A DNA stretch of 64,000 bases from NCBI GenBank assembly GCA_963776505.1, contig CAVZNH010000067.1:1-64000 (forward strand). The letters are read 5' to 3'. The position numbers and the translations under genes were made by a program. The notes beneath the pieces were generated by a model. That model saw only the letters and a program-made list of their open reading frames with translations. It did no database searches and was not told the DNA's origin. Below, in pieces: positions 38,101 through 46,586 of this stretch (position 1 is its first letter; each line of letters starts with the position of its first letter). The stretch comes from JAMXLO01 sp963776505. Its GTDB lineage: Bacteria > Pseudomonadota > Alphaproteobacteria > Acetobacterales > Acetobacteraceae.

Positions 38101-38239
38101 CAACATGGGACTGGTGATTGCCTCCGGGCTTGCGATCGGCACTTTGTTCACGCTGTTCGTGGTGCCGGCCGTCTATATGCTGGTCGCTGAGGATCACCAT
38201 ACGCGGAGCCGTGTCGGCGAGCCGGTGCATGCTGCCTAG
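35171..38239 (+). CDS. RND multidrug efflux pump (HAE1/AcrB type)
   Basis: A 1022-residue inner-membrane proton antiporter, full family length and uninterrupted. Starts MHLTDIFIRRPVLASVVSLL. Twelve membrane helices and two large periplasmic loops are evident. The proton-relay motif in the fourth helix reads LAIGLVVDDAIIVVENVNRH with the two essential Asp residues. GALFTEFAFTLVGAVTVSAI and HGILIVEFANNLQKEGHSR match other conserved blocks, the latter in the second half. It lacks a specific substrate signature; MexF/MdtB/OqxB-like pumps export hydrophobic drugs or dyes. ATG with the usual small leader 11 bp after the adaptor stop. Confidence 0.9.
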   Translation: MHLTDIFIRRPVLASVVSLLILVLGLRALGTLQVLQYPQTQNAVVTINTIYYGADPDVVAGFITTPLENAIAQANGIDYMTSTSTSGVSTITVYLRLNYEADKALTEINTKISSVLSQLPSGTQQPTLTVRVGQTIDAMYIGFNSKVLAPNQITDYIVRVVQPKLQSVPGVQTAEILGGKNFALRAWLDPDKLAAYGLTAADVSQALASNNYISGLGNTKGQMVQVDLTASTDLHSLDSFRNLVLKQSGGAIVRLKDVGNVTLGYDDYDTAVGFDGQQAVYIGIQVAPAANLLDVIRGVRAVFPGIQEQLPQGLNGQIVYDSTAFVSSAIHEVVRTLVMAVLIVTFVVFAFLGSPRSVLIPVVAIPLSLIGTFTIMLLFGFSINLLTLLALVLAIGLVVDDAIIVVENVNRHLEDGMRPIPAAIQAARELAGPIIAMTVVLIAVYVPIGFQGGLTGALFTEFAFTLVGAVTVSAIIALTLSPMMTSRLLRPSSEVPRWERRLIGFIDRRFNAIHRRYERWLHGSLGYLPVTTVFALIILGSIYFLYNSATSELAPQEDQGVIITSSTNAADSTLQQRELYDRQVYEDFASYPETDHVFQLDMPGQDIAGMVLKPWDQRTRTTAVLQPLVQQNMAKIAGAQIVAFQPPPLPGSQGLPIQFIIGSTDPFSRVNDVAQKFLQDARASGLFIFLDTDLKIDKPQTTVEIDRSKTALLGLKMSDVGGALSALLGGGYVNYFGLDGRSYKVIPQVQQRYRLNASQLMNYYIRTSTGASVPLSTVARIVTHTEPQSLNHFQQVNDAMIQGVTAPGVALGTAVQYLQELAARELPPGYSVDYGGLSRQYVQESGGFVLTFGFALVIIYLSLAALFESFRDPFIILVSVPMSIAGALFFVGLGIGGASLNIYTEVGLVTLMGLISKHGILIVEFANNLQKEGHSRREAIEMAAGIRLRPILMTTAAMVLGVIPLIVATGAGAVSRFNMGLVIASGLAIGTLFTLFVVPAVYMLVAEDHHTRSRVGEPVHAA

Positions 38240-38346
38240 CGGCGAAGCCGGGAACTGAGCGCAGCGACGAGGCCCTCCAGCCAGGTGCGCACTTTGATGG
38301 GGAACCATGAGCAGACTGTGCCGCGCGCATCAAGGGAAGACCGTGG

Positions 38347-38368
38347 GTGGCTGGCCTTCGCCGGCCAC
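38347..38368. terminator. Hairpin between convergent genes
   Basis: GTGGCTGGC (38347-38355), loop CTTC, GCCGGCCAC (38360-38368): a 9-bp stem with one wobble pair between the RND gene and the convergent DUF423 gene. No long T tract follows on either strand, so intrinsic termination is uncertain; a REP-like hairpin is an alternative. Confidence 0.45.
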
Positions 38369-38385
38369 GACGAATGGCGGTTTGC

Positions 38386-38766
38386 CTAGACTTGGTTCGC
38401 ACTGCGTGTTGTGACTATCGCCGATAGTCCGAGCAGCAGCCACCCGACCATCAGCAGCGTGCCACCCAGCGGCGCGATGATCCCAAGTCGGATGCCGCTC
38501 AACGCAACCGCATAGACCGCGCCGCAGAACAGCACGGTTCCCAGCGCGAACGCCGCGCCCGCCCAATTGGCCAGTCTTCCACCGCTCGGCGACCATAGTC
38601 CGCAGGCCAGGAGGGCCAGCGCGTGCCAGCCTTGCATCTCGATCGCACTCCGCATCATTGCCAGCGCCGCCGGGTCCAACCTGTTCACGCCATGCGCTGA
38701 CAGTGCGGCCATCGCGACCGCGGTGAGGCCGGCCAGAGCGCCCAGCGCGATCCAAATTCTTTGCAT
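38386..38766 (-). CDS. DUF423 membrane protein (YgdD-like)
   Basis: A 126-residue protein of four membrane helices, the DUF423/YgdD family: MQRIWIALGALAGLTAVAMA, then ALSAHGVNRLDPA (the family's AHG motif), HALALLACGLWS, FALGTVLFCGAVYAVAL and TLLMVGWLLLGLSAIVTTRS. ATG at 38766 is chosen because it gives the exact family N-terminus. Function unknown in all bacteria. Divergent from the prolyl iminopeptidase gene. Confidence 0.8.
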   Translation of the reverse strand: MQRIWIALGALAGLTAVAMAALSAHGVNRLDPAALAMMRSAIEMQGWHALALLACGLWSPSGGRLANWAGAAFALGTVLFCGAVYAVALSGIRLGIIAPLGGTLLMVGWLLLGLSAIVTTRSANQV

Positions 38767-38815
38767 GTCGCTACCCTGTTCCACCCCGCGCAGGCTGACT
38801 ATACCATCCGCCACC

Positions 38816-39766
38816 ATGCCACGCGGCGACCTGTTCCCTGAGATCGGCCCGTTCGAGACCGGCTACCTGCCGCTGTCGACCAACCACGTCATGTACTGGG
38901 AACAGGTCGGCAATCCGCGTGGCCGGCCGGTGCTGTTTCTGCACGGTGGTCCCGGCGCCGGCGCCGGCGCGGTGCATCGCCGCTTCTTCGATCCTGAGTT
39001 CTGGCGGGTGATCATCTTCGATCAACGCGGTGCGGGACGGTCACGCCCTCTCGGCAGCCTGGAGAACAACACGACGCAGGATCTTGTCTCCGACATCGAA
39101 ACACTGCGGCGGCATCTCGCGCTCGACCGCTGGTTGCTGTTCGGCGGCTCCTGGGGCTCGACGCTGGCGCTCGCCTATGCCCAAGCGTTTCCGGAGCGTG
39201 TCATTGGCTGCGTGCTGCGTGGCGTGTTCCTTGGACGCCCAGCCGAGGTGGACTGGTTCCTGCACGGCATGGCCGCGATCTTCCCCGACGCGCATGCCGG
39301 CTTCGCTGGTTTCCTGCCCGAAGCGGAGCGCGGCGATATTCTCGGCGGCTATCTGCGTCGGCTGACTGATCCCGATCCGTCCGTGCATCTGCCCGCGGCG
39401 CGCGCCTGGTCGGTGTATGAAGGCTCGTGCAGCACTCTGCTGCCCAGCCCGGAGACGGTCAGTTCGTTTGCGCAGGATCGCACGGCGCTGGGGCTCGCCC
39501 GCATCGAGGCGCACTATTTCGCGCATAACCTGTTCCTGCCGCCCGAGGGCCTGCTCGGCAACATGCAACGGATCGGTCGGGTTCCCGCCGAGATCGTCCA
39601 GGGCCGCTACGACATGATCTGTCCGGCGCGCACCGCGTTCGAACTGGCCGCGGCGTGGCCGTCGGCGCGGCTGTCGATCGTGCCGGATGCCGGGCATTCG
39701 GCGTTGGAGCCAGGCATCCGCCGCGCGCTGGTTGCCGCGGTCGAGCGCTTCCGTCACGGGAGATGA
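38816..39766 (+). CDS. pip: Proline iminopeptidase (S33 family)
   Basis: A 316-residue alpha/beta-hydrolase that removes N-terminal proline from peptides. Start MPRGDLFPEIGPFETGYLPL at 38816, matching the family. Motifs: VLFLHGGPGAGAGAVHRRFF (oxyanion hole HGGPG), WRVIIFDQRGAGRSRP, LFGGSWGSTLALAYAQAFPE (nucleophile Ser in GGSWGS), VQGRYDMICPART (Asp) and VPDAGHSALEP (His). Length is family-normal. Followed at 4 bp by the dehydrogenase gene, so probably one operon. Confidence 0.85.
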   Translation: MPRGDLFPEIGPFETGYLPLSTNHVMYWEQVGNPRGRPVLFLHGGPGAGAGAVHRRFFDPEFWRVIIFDQRGAGRSRPLGSLENNTTQDLVSDIETLRRHLALDRWLLFGGSWGSTLALAYAQAFPERVIGCVLRGVFLGRPAEVDWFLHGMAAIFPDAHAGFAGFLPEAERGDILGGYLRRLTDPDPSVHLPAARAWSVYEGSCSTLLPSPETVSSFAQDRTALGLARIEAHYFAHNLFLPPEGLLGNMQRIGRVPAEIVQGRYDMICPARTAFELAAAWPSARLSIVPDAGHSALEPGIRRALVAAVERFRHGR

Positions 39767-39770
39767 CGTC

Positions 39771-40655
39771 ATGAAGGTTGCGGTCATTGGGCTCGGCACA
39801 ATGGGCATGGGCGCCGCGCTCAACCTGGTTCGCAAGGGCCATCAGGTGACGGGTTGCGACGTACGCGAGGCGGCGCGGACGGAGCTTGCCGCGGCCGGCG
39901 GTGCGGCCGTCGCGCGTGCTTCCGATCTGCCCGCTGATACCGACGCGGTCCTCGTGTTCGTGGTGAATGCTGCACAGACCGAGGACGTGCTGTTCGGCGC
40001 GCAAGGATGTCTGAGTAAACTCACGAAGGGTGCGGTGATCCTGTGCTGCGCGACCGTGGCACCGGAGGCTGCGCGGGCGCTGGAACCGAAGATCACCGCG
40101 GCAGGGTTTCTGATGCTGGATGCGCCGGTATCCGGCGGCAAGGCCGGTGCGCATGCGGGCACGATGACGGTGATGGCCTCCGGTTCAGAGGCCGCCTTCG
40201 CCAAGGCGCAGCCGGTGCTGGACGCGATATCCTCGAAGATATGGCGGCTAGGCGACAAGGCCGGCGTCGGCAGCACGGTGAAGATGGTCAATCAATTGCT
40301 GGCCGGCGTGCATATCGCAACCGCTGCCGAAGCGTTGGCGCTTGGCATACGCGCAGGCGCCGATCCACGCACGCTGTTCGAGGTCATCTCCTCGTCGGCC
40401 GGCAGTTCATGGATGTGGCAGAACCGCGTGCCGCATATTCTCGATGGTGACGACACACCGTTGTCGGCAGTGAACATCTTCGTCAAGGACCTGGGCATCG
40501 TGCTGGATCAGGCGCGCTCGCTGACGTTTCCGCTGCCGCTGGCCGCTGCGGCGCATCAGTTGTTCCTCGCCGCCGCCGCACACGGCGAGGGTGCCAAGGA
40601 CGATGCGTTCGTGATCCGCGTGTGGCAGGCGCTGACCGGGATCGAGCTGCCATGA
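39771..40655 (+). CDS. ltnD: L-threonate dehydrogenase-like (3-hydroxyisobutyrate dehydrogenase family)
   Basis: A 294-residue beta-hydroxyacid dehydrogenase. N-terminal NAD fold VAVIGLGTMGMGAALNLVRK, substrate loop MLDAPVSGGKAGAHAGTMTV, and catalytic Lys in GSTVKMVNQLLAGVHIATAA (the GxxxxxKxxN motif). AVLVFVVNAAQTEDVLFG, with VVNAAQ, is typical of LtnD. C-terminal FVKDLGIVLDQARSLTFPLP follows the pattern. Would oxidise L-threonate or a related aldonate. Start 4 bp after pip stop and stop overlapping the deacetylase start by ATGA. Confidence 0.75.
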   Translation: MKVAVIGLGTMGMGAALNLVRKGHQVTGCDVREAARTELAAAGGAAVARASDLPADTDAVLVFVVNAAQTEDVLFGAQGCLSKLTKGAVILCCATVAPEAARALEPKITAAGFLMLDAPVSGGKAGAHAGTMTVMASGSEAAFAKAQPVLDAISSKIWRLGDKAGVGSTVKMVNQLLAGVHIATAAEALALGIRAGADPRTLFEVISSSAGSSWMWQNRVPHILDGDDTPLSAVNIFVKDLGIVLDQARSLTFPLPLAAAAHQLFLAAAAHGEGAKDDAFVIRVWQALTGIELP

Positions 40656-41524
40656 AGCCGGAACAGCGGCTGGAGTATCAGGCCAGCATCGACCGGCCGA
40701 GGCTTATGTTGCCGAACGACAAGCGCGTCGCGGTGTTCATCGTGGTGAACGTGGAGAACTGGGACATCGCGCGCGCCATGCCGCGTCAGGTACTGACCGC
40801 GCCACAGGGGGCGTCGGTCACTCCCGATCTGCCCAACTGGGCGTGGCACGAATACGGCATGCGCGTCGGGTTCTGGCGGCTGAAGGCGGCGCTGGATGCG
40901 CATAGCATCGCGCCCTCGATGACGATCAACGGCACCGTGCCCGCCGCTTATCCACGCGTGGCGCAGGCGGCACGCGACGCCGGCTGGGAGTTCATGGGTC
41001 ACGGCTTCCGCCAGATCGCGACGCATCTGGTGGAGGACCAACGCGCGATGATCCGCGATGCGATCTCAGCACTGCGCGAGGCGGCGGGGCACGACATCGT
41101 CGGCTGGCTCGCACCCGGTCTTACCGAGACGCTGGAAACGCCCGATCTGTTGGCGGAGGCCGGCATCCGGTATTGCGCCGACTGGGTGGTGGACGATCTG
41201 CCATGCACGATCCGCACCGCGCATGGGCCGCTGCTCACCATGCCTTACAGCGTCGAACTTAACGACATCCCGATGATGATGATCCAGCATCACGCAGCGC
41301 GCGAGCTGTATGACCGGACGGTGGCGCAGTTCGATCGGCTGTACGCTGAGGCCGAGACGCAGGGCGCGAAGGTGATGGGCCTCGCGGTGCATCCCTATAT
41401 CAGCGGGGTGCCGCATCGCATCGGCTGGTTCGAGCAGGCGCTGGGCTACATGGCTGCGAAGCCCGGCACGCTGTTCTGGCAGGGACGGCAGATCATGGAC
41501 TGGTATCTGAAGGCGACGGCATGA
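40652..41524 (+). CDS. Polysaccharide deacetylase (PuuE/allantoinase-like)
   Basis: A 290-residue NodB-fold protein. KRVAVFIVVNVENWD holds the first-strand acidic site, TINGTVPAAYPRVAQAA and WEFMGHGFRQIATHLVED the His-His pair region, and GLAVHPYISGVPHRIGWF the C-terminal His. GHGFRQ is the variant seen in the PuuE-type allantoinase and related cyclic-amide deacetylase-fold hydrolases, not in peptidoglycan deacetylases, so it may hydrolyse a small amide or ureide. Start overlaps LtnD stop by ATGA; its stop overlaps the hydrolase start by ATGA. Part of a tight operon. Confidence 0.75.
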   Translation: MKPEQRLEYQASIDRPRLMLPNDKRVAVFIVVNVENWDIARAMPRQVLTAPQGASVTPDLPNWAWHEYGMRVGFWRLKAALDAHSIAPSMTINGTVPAAYPRVAQAARDAGWEFMGHGFRQIATHLVEDQRAMIRDAISALREAAGHDIVGWLAPGLTETLETPDLLAEAGIRYCADWVVDDLPCTIRTAHGPLLTMPYSVELNDIPMMMIQHHAARELYDRTVAQFDRLYAEAETQGAKVMGLAVHPYISGVPHRIGWFEQALGYMAAKPGTLFWQGRQIMDWYLKATA

Positions 41525-42336
41525 ACTGGGGCGCGATGAGCCGCGCCGAGCGCGATGCGGCTTACAACAATGTCGGCGGCGGTGAAGGACAGTCCGGCAG
41601 TTGCGTGCGTCGTGCGCGGCGGCATCCGAGGAGTTTCGTGCCGCGCATGCCGAACATCTCGACCTGCGCTATGGGCCGCGCGAGCGAAACCCGTGGGACC
41701 TGTTTCCGGCGAACGATCCGAAGGCGCCGTGCCTCGTGTTCATCCATGGCGGCTATTGGCAGCGCAACAGCAAGGACAGTTCGCCAACCTGATCGCCGGT
41801 CCCTATGCGCACGGCTGGGCGGCGGCGCTGCCCGGCTACACGCTGGCGCCCGACGCGACGATGACCGAGATCGTTGCCGAGATCCGCGCCGCGCTGGACT
41901 GGCTGGGCGAACATGGGCCGGCGCACGGGATCGCCGGTCCGATCGTGCTGTCCGGCTGGTCGGCCGGCGGACATCTGACGGCGATGTGCCTCGATCATCC
42001 CAGCGTCGTCGCCGGCCTGGCGATCTCCGGCATATTCGAACTGGGCCCGATCCGCGACACGCGATCTGGACGAGAAGCTGCGGCTGACGGATGACGGAGA
42101 TCGCCACGCTGTCGCCACTGCGTCTGCCGGTGGTGCACAAGAAGCTGGCGATCACCTATGGCACGGCGGAACTGCCGCCGCTGGTATCCGACAGCCGCGA
42201 TCTGCATGCGAAGCGCGCCGCGGCGCATGCGCCGGGCGTGCTGATCCCGGTCGCTGGCGCGAACCACTTCACCATCATGCACGAGCTGCGCGATGCGGAC
42301 GGGGAGTTGACGCGGCAGGTGATGCTGCTGGCGTGA
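41521..42336 (+). pseudogene. Alpha/beta hydrolase (arylformamidase-like), frameshifted
   Basis: About 270 residues when reframed. Frame one: MNWGAMSRAERDAAYNN. Frame two near 41600: EEFRAAHAEHLDLRYGPRER and CLVFIHGGYWQRNSKDS, with the HGGYW motif. Frame three: QFANLIAGPYAHGWAAALPG, GPIVLSGWSAGGHLTAMCLD (nucleophile Ser in GWSAGG), then after about 42060 a further frame with EIATLSPLRLPVVHKKLAIT and GANHFTIMHELRDADG (His). The HGGYW/GWSAGG pair is that of kynurenine-formamidase-type hydrolases. Three or more shifts in 500 bp; all catalytic residues are kept. Start overlaps the previous gene by ATGA. Confidence 0.7.
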
Positions 42337-42349
42337 CCGATCGGCGTGC

Positions 42350-43684
42350 TCACAGCGCCGCCTCGACCGCGGCGGCGATGCTGAACAGTCTGGCATCGCC
42401 CATCGTTTCGCCCACCAGCATCAGCCCGACCGGCGGCTCGCCCTCGCGGTGGCAGGGCAGGCTGATCGAGCAGCGGTCGAAGAAGTTGCCCAGTGCGGTG
42501 TTGCGCAGGATCAGCATATTGATCCGGTTGTACTCGCGCTCGTCGTCCAGGTCGGCGATGCGCGGCGGCACGATCGGCACGGTGGGCATGATCAGCGCAT
42601 CGAACTCGCGCGTGCGCGCGTCGAAGGCGGCGATCAGCCGTGCGCGGGCGGCGACAAGTTCGAGGTAATCCACCGCCGTCATCCGCTCGCCGCGCGCGAT
42701 GCGCACGCGGATGCGCGGGTCGTAGCCCGCGCCCTTCTCGGCGAGCAGGGCGCGGTGCCAGGCATAGGCCTCGGACGCGGCGAAGCCACCCTTGGCGTTC
42801 ACCGCGGCGACTTCATCGAACTCAGGGAATGCAACGCGCGCGATGCGCGCGCCGGCGCGCGACAGCGCGGCGAGCGCGCGGTCGAATGCGCTGCTGACGG
42901 TCGCGTCCATGCCGTCGAGCACGACGTTGGTCGGAACCGCGAGGCGCAGACCGTTCAGACTGGCGGGCACCGGCAGCGCCGGCGTTTCGCCCGCCAGGAC
43001 CGCGTCGATCACCGCGCAGCAGGCAACGCTCGGCGCCAGCGGCCCGACCGAATCGAGGCTCGGCGCCAGCGGCAGCACGCCGGTGATCGGCACGCGTCGC
43101 GCGGTCGGCTTGTAGCCGACGATGCCGCAGAACGCCGCGGGAATGCGGCATGATCCGCCGGTGTCGGTGCCAAGGCCGGCGATCGCCATGCCGTCGGCGA
43201 CCGACACCGCGGTGCCGGAGGAACTGCCGCCGGGGATGCGTCGCGCCGCGCGATCCCAGGGCGAACGTGGCGTGCCGTAATGCGGATTGATGCCGAGGCC
43301 GGAGAAGGCGAACTCGGTCATGTTGGTGCGGCCGACCGGGACGAAGCCGGCGGCGAGCATGCGTTGCACGACCGGTGCGTGCGCCGTGGCCGGCGGCGCG
43401 TCGGCCAGCACGCGCGAGCCGGCCGGTGTCGGTTCGCCGGCGATGTCGAACAGGTCCTTCAGGCTGACCGGAATGCCGGCATAGCGGCTCGGTTCGCGCC
43501 CAACGCGACGCAGCGTGTCCATCGCGTCCGCCATCGCGCGCGCCTGCTCGGCGTGCACCTTGATGAAGGCGCGCGCGCCTTCGCCGTGCGGATCGGCGAT
43601 GCGGGCGAGGCAGTCCTCCACCAGCGCGCGGCTGGTCGTGCTGCCGTCGGCCAGGGCTTGGGCATGTTGTTCGATCGTGCGCAT
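42350..43684 (-). CDS. Amidase-signature enzyme (GatA-like)
   Basis: A 444-residue amidase. MRTIEQHAQALADGSTTSRA start at 43684. Triad: Lys in IPVSLKDLFDIAGEPTPAGS, cis-Ser in IPGGSSSGTAVSVADGMAIA, nucleophile Ser in GLGTDTGGSCRIPAAFCGIV, with the usual GYKPTARRVP. Closer to aryl-acylamidase/6-aminohexanoate-type amidases than to tRNA amidotransferase (no GatB/GatC nearby). Complete and free of indels. Ends 14 bp from the convergent hydrolase remnant. Differs from the 26-kb amidase, which has GGDQGGS. Confidence 0.85.
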   Translation of the reverse strand: MRTIEQHAQALADGSTTSRALVEDCLARIADPHGEGARAFIKVHAEQARAMADAMDTLRRVGREPSRYAGIPVSLKDLFDIAGEPTPAGSRVLADAPPATAHAPVVQRMLAAGFVPVGRTNMTEFAFSGLGINPHYGTPRSPWDRAARRIPGGSSSGTAVSVADGMAIAGLGTDTGGSCRIPAAFCGIVGYKPTARRVPITGVLPLAPSLDSVGPLAPSVACCAVIDAVLAGETPALPVPASLNGLRLAVPTNVVLDGMDATVSSAFDRALAALSRAGARIARVAFPEFDEVAAVNAKGGFAASEAYAWHRALLAEKGAGYDPRIRVRIARGERMTAVDYLELVAARARLIAAFDARTREFDALIMPTVPIVPPRIADLDDEREYNRINMLILRNTALGNFFDRCSISLPCHREGEPPVGLMLVGETMGDARLFSIAAAVEAAL

Positions 43685-43719
43685 GATGCGGCCTCTCCGT
43701 TCCGATGAAAGGATGCACA

Positions 43720-44550
43720 ATGAGCGATAAGCCCGCAAAGCCCGTGCTGCTGACCGGCGCCTCCGGCGCGCTCGGCCGTGTGCTGACGAAGTCGCTGGCG
43801 GCCGAGGGCTGGACGCTGCGGCTGACCGATATTGCGCCATTTCCGGATGCGGTGCCGGCGGGCGCCAGCTTCACCAAGGCCGACCTGAACGATGGCGTGA
43901 CAATTCTGCGGCTGGCGGAAGGCTGCGGGGCGATCGTGCATCTCGGCGGCGTATCGGTGGAGCGGCCGTTCGAGGAGGTGCTCGGGCCGAACATCCGCGG
44001 CCTGTATCACATCTATGAGGCAGCGCGGCGCGAGCAGGCGCGGGTGATATTCGCCTCGTCCAATCATTCGATCGGCTTTCACGAACGCGCGGAGACAATT
44101 GGTGCCGATACGCAGTTCCTGCCTGACGGGTTCTATGGATTGTCGAAGGCGTACGGCGAGCTGATGGGGCGGCTCTACTGGTTCAAGCATGGCGTGGAGA
44201 GCGTGTTCGTGCGCATCGGTTCGTGTTTTCCCGAGCCGACGAATGCGCGGATGCTGGCGACCTGGCTGTCGTACCCTGACCTGTCCCGACTGGTGGTGCG
44301 CTGCGTGATGGCCGAGCAGGTCGGATGCAGCGTGATCTGGGGCGCGTCGGGCAACCAGCGCATGACGTGGTGGAAGGATGACGCCCGCTCGAAGATCGGC
44401 TGGCAGCCGATCGATAGCGCCGATCCGTTCGCCGGGCAGCTCGCCGGCAAGGTCAGCGGCGATCCGGTCGAGGAACGCTACATGGGCGGCGGGTTCTGCT
44501 CGCTCGACTATTCGCGCGATGCGCCGGCGCCGCAGCAACTGTTCGATTGA
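43720..44550 (+). CDS. NAD-dependent epimerase/uronate-dehydrogenase-like protein
   Basis: A 276-residue short-chain (SDR-extended) enzyme. NAD motif PVLLTGASGALGRVLTKSLA, then the Ser/Thr of the active site in ARVIFASSNHSIGFHERAET and the YxxxK in PDGFYGLSKAYGELMGRLYW. FASSNHSIGF and RIGSCFPEPTNARMLATWLS match uronate dehydrogenase (Udh), which oxidises glucuronate/galacturonate to aldaric lactones. ATG at 43720 is preceded by AAAGGA; an upstream ATG at 43705 lacks that. Divergent from the amidase; followed at 11 bp by GST. Confidence 0.8.
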   Translation: MSDKPAKPVLLTGASGALGRVLTKSLAAEGWTLRLTDIAPFPDAVPAGASFTKADLNDGVTILRLAEGCGAIVHLGGVSVERPFEEVLGPNIRGLYHIYEAARREQARVIFASSNHSIGFHERAETIGADTQFLPDGFYGLSKAYGELMGRLYWFKHGVESVFVRIGSCFPEPTNARMLATWLSYPDLSRLVVRCVMAEQVGCSVIWGASGNQRMTWWKDDARSKIGWQPIDSADPFAGQLAGKVSGDPVEERYMGGGFCSLDYSRDAPAPQQLFD

Positions 44551-44561
44551 GGATGAGGTCG

Positions 44562-45224
44562 ATGCCTGAGGGTCGTCTGTATATCGGCAATCGCCGCTAT
44601 TCGTCGTGGTCGATGCGCGGTTGGCTTGCGGTGAAGCTGGCAGCGCTCGATGTCGAGGAGGTGATGATTCATTTCAGCCGTCCGGGGCCGACCGCGGCGA
44701 TCGGGAAGCTGTCGCCCAATGGGCTTGTGCCTTACCTGGAGCATCGAGGTGCGCGCGTGTGGGAGTCACTCGCGGTGTGCGAGTACTGCGCCGAGATCGA
44801 GCCGTCGTTATGGCCGGCCGAGCCGATCGCGCGGGCGCACGCGCGTGCCATCAGCGCGGAGATGCACGCGGGGTTCACCGGGTTGCGGCAGTCGATGTGG
44901 ATGAATCTCGGGCGGGATTTCGCGGGGCTGGGTCGCACGCCGGAGGCGCTGGCCGACATTGCCCGCATCGAGGCGATGTGGGCTGACGTGCGCCAGCGTT
45001 TCGGCGCTGGCGGACCGTTCCTGTTCGGTGCGGCGTTCACTGCGGTCGATGCGATGTACGCGCCGGTGGTCACACGGTTCCTCACCTGGCGGCCGGAGAT
45101 CGGTGCTGCGACACGCGCCTATTGCGACGCGGTACGGGCGCATCCGCTGGTGAGCGAATGGTATGCCGGCGCTAACGCGGAACCTGCCGAATGGCTGCTG
45201 CCGGACTACGAAGACGCCAGGTGA
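44562..45224 (+). CDS. Glutathione S-transferase family protein
   Basis: A 220-residue GST. N-terminal thioredoxin fold: RLYIGNRRYSSWSMRGWLAV (catalytic Ser in the YSSWSMR loop), SPNGLVPYLEHRGARVWESL (with the cis-Pro and glutathione-binding ES). C-terminal helical domain with EAMWADVRQRFGAGGPFLFG and AFTAVDAMYAPVVTRF (N-capping box). Starts at 44562 (alternatives at 44553). It sits behind the uronate-dehydrogenase-like gene and is likely co-transcribed. A 6-bp GC hairpin (45242-45257) lies after the stop. Confidence 0.8.
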   Translation: MPEGRLYIGNRRYSSWSMRGWLAVKLAALDVEEVMIHFSRPGPTAAIGKLSPNGLVPYLEHRGARVWESLAVCEYCAEIEPSLWPAEPIARAHARAISAEMHAGFTGLRQSMWMNLGRDFAGLGRTPEALADIARIEAMWADVRQRFGAGGPFLFGAAFTAVDAMYAPVVTRFLTWRPEIGAATRAYCDAVRAHPLVSEWYAGANAEPAEWLLPDYEDAR

Positions 45225-45350
45225 GCGGATTTGCCAAGCCTCCCGTCGGACGGCGGGGATGACTGGGTCGGGACCCTTGACCCAGCCGGCGCCCGTGGTT
45301 GCGCCGGATGCGCTGTACCAAACCGGCGCTGGCGGGATCGTGGATCGGCG

Positions 45351-45807
45351 TCAGCGCTGCAGCTTCACGTCGGTGCAGCTCACCACGCTTGAATGGGAGG
45401 GGCCGCCAGCCTGCATGTAGCAGAAGCTCAACACGTTATCGTCGCTGATGTCACCGACGACATAGCCATCCGTGTCGGCCGTGACGAAGTGCCGGTTGTC
45501 CTTTCCTGTTAGCTCGCCGACAAAGGGCTCTTCGGTTTTCTGGCCTTTGCCGGATATGATCACGCGGCCCCAAATACGCCGGTCGGACTGGCCCGTTACC
45601 TTGATCACGATGTCCTTCTGGTACAAGCCGGGCTTGTCGAACGTGCCTATGCTGTTGGGCCAATGTCCCCCGCGCCCCGCGATGATCGTGTCGGTCTTGC
45701 CGAGCCCAGTCGCCCTTCACGTTGGGCACCTCGGCGCCGAAAGCGAGCGCGGGCAGCGATACCGCCGCGAGCAGAACCGCAGCGGACGTCGAAGGACAAC
45801 GGTGCAT
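45351..45807 (-). pseudogene. Secreted protein of unknown family, one frameshift
   Basis: The start MHRCPSTSAAVLLAAVSLPA at 45807 is a signal peptide (cleavage likely after LAFGA), followed by EVPNVKGDW. Then the frame must change near 45715 to reach DTIIAGRGGHWPNSIGTFDK, PGLYQKDIVIKVTGQSDRRI, WGRVIISGKGQKTEEPFVGE and the end QAGGPSHSSVVSCTDVKLQR. Reframed length about 150 residues, beta-rich, with two Cys. I do not recognise the family. One indel only, so possibly a sequence error. It is 36 bp from the truncated IS110 gene on the other strand. Confidence 0.55.
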
Positions 45808-45842
45808 TGGGGTTTCCTCTATTGCAGATTATTGCGGCCTCA

Positions 45843-46586
45843 AAAAAGGCTAGAAATGCGATCCGCGATTTGGTGCGGGCGCGTCTGGCCGCAGTGCGGA
45901 CACTTCGTCAAGCCCGCCAGCAACTTTCCGGCTTCCTGTTGCGCCATGGTCATCACTACAACCGACCGGCCTGGACGCTGATGCACCGGCGATGGCTCGC
46001 CGGCCTGCGGTTCGAGCACGCGGTGCATCACATCGTGCTCGAAGACTGCATTGCAGCGGTCGAGGCGGCAACGGCACGGCGCGACCGTCTGGAAGCCCAC
46101 ATCGCAGCGGCGCTGCCGGACTGGTCGCTCGCCATGGTGGTGCACGCGCTGCAGGCGCTGCGCGGCATGGCGCTGGTGGCAGCGGCAACGCTGGTTGCCG
46201 AACTTGGTGACATCACGCGCTTCGCCAATCCACGCCAGCTCATGGCGTATCTTGGCCTGGTGCCGTCCGAGCACTCCAGTGGCGGCACGCGACGCCAAGG
46301 CGGTATCACAAAGGCTGGCAACGGTGCAGCGCGGCGGATGCTCATCGAGGCTGCCTGGAGCTATCGGTGCCCGGCGAGGATCAGCCGCGAGCAGTTGCTG
46401 CGGCAGGAAGGTCTGGCCAAGCCGATCGGCGATACGGCGTGGAAGGCACAGGAACGACTGTGCCGGAGGTATCGCAAGCTTGCACGGGCAGGTAAGCCAC
46501 CGACCGTGGTCACCGCCGCAATCGCGCGCGAGCTGGCAGGCTTCGTCTGGGCAATCGCCAGACAGGCGCAGCCCACCGACGCTTGA
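45843..46586 (+). pseudogene. IS110-family transposase, C-terminal part only
   Basis: Reads ARNAIRDLVRARLAAVRTLR, RQQLSGFLLRHGHHY, then the conserved C-terminal (transposase_20) domain: ALRGMALVAAATLVAELGDI, FANPRQLMAYLGLVPSEHSS, GGTRRQGGITKAGNGAARRM. The catalytic N-terminal DEDD/RuvC-like domain, about 100-130 residues, is absent: the IS sequence starts at about 45843 exactly where the RDLVRAR segment of full proteins begins. Reading frame is intact to a stop at 46586. The upstream in-frame codons belong to the opposite-strand gene. Confidence 0.8.

Noticed and set aside
45242..45257. Hairpin after the GST gene as intrinsic terminator
   Set aside because: Only six base pairs with a wobble and no T tract; left as a note within the GST entry.
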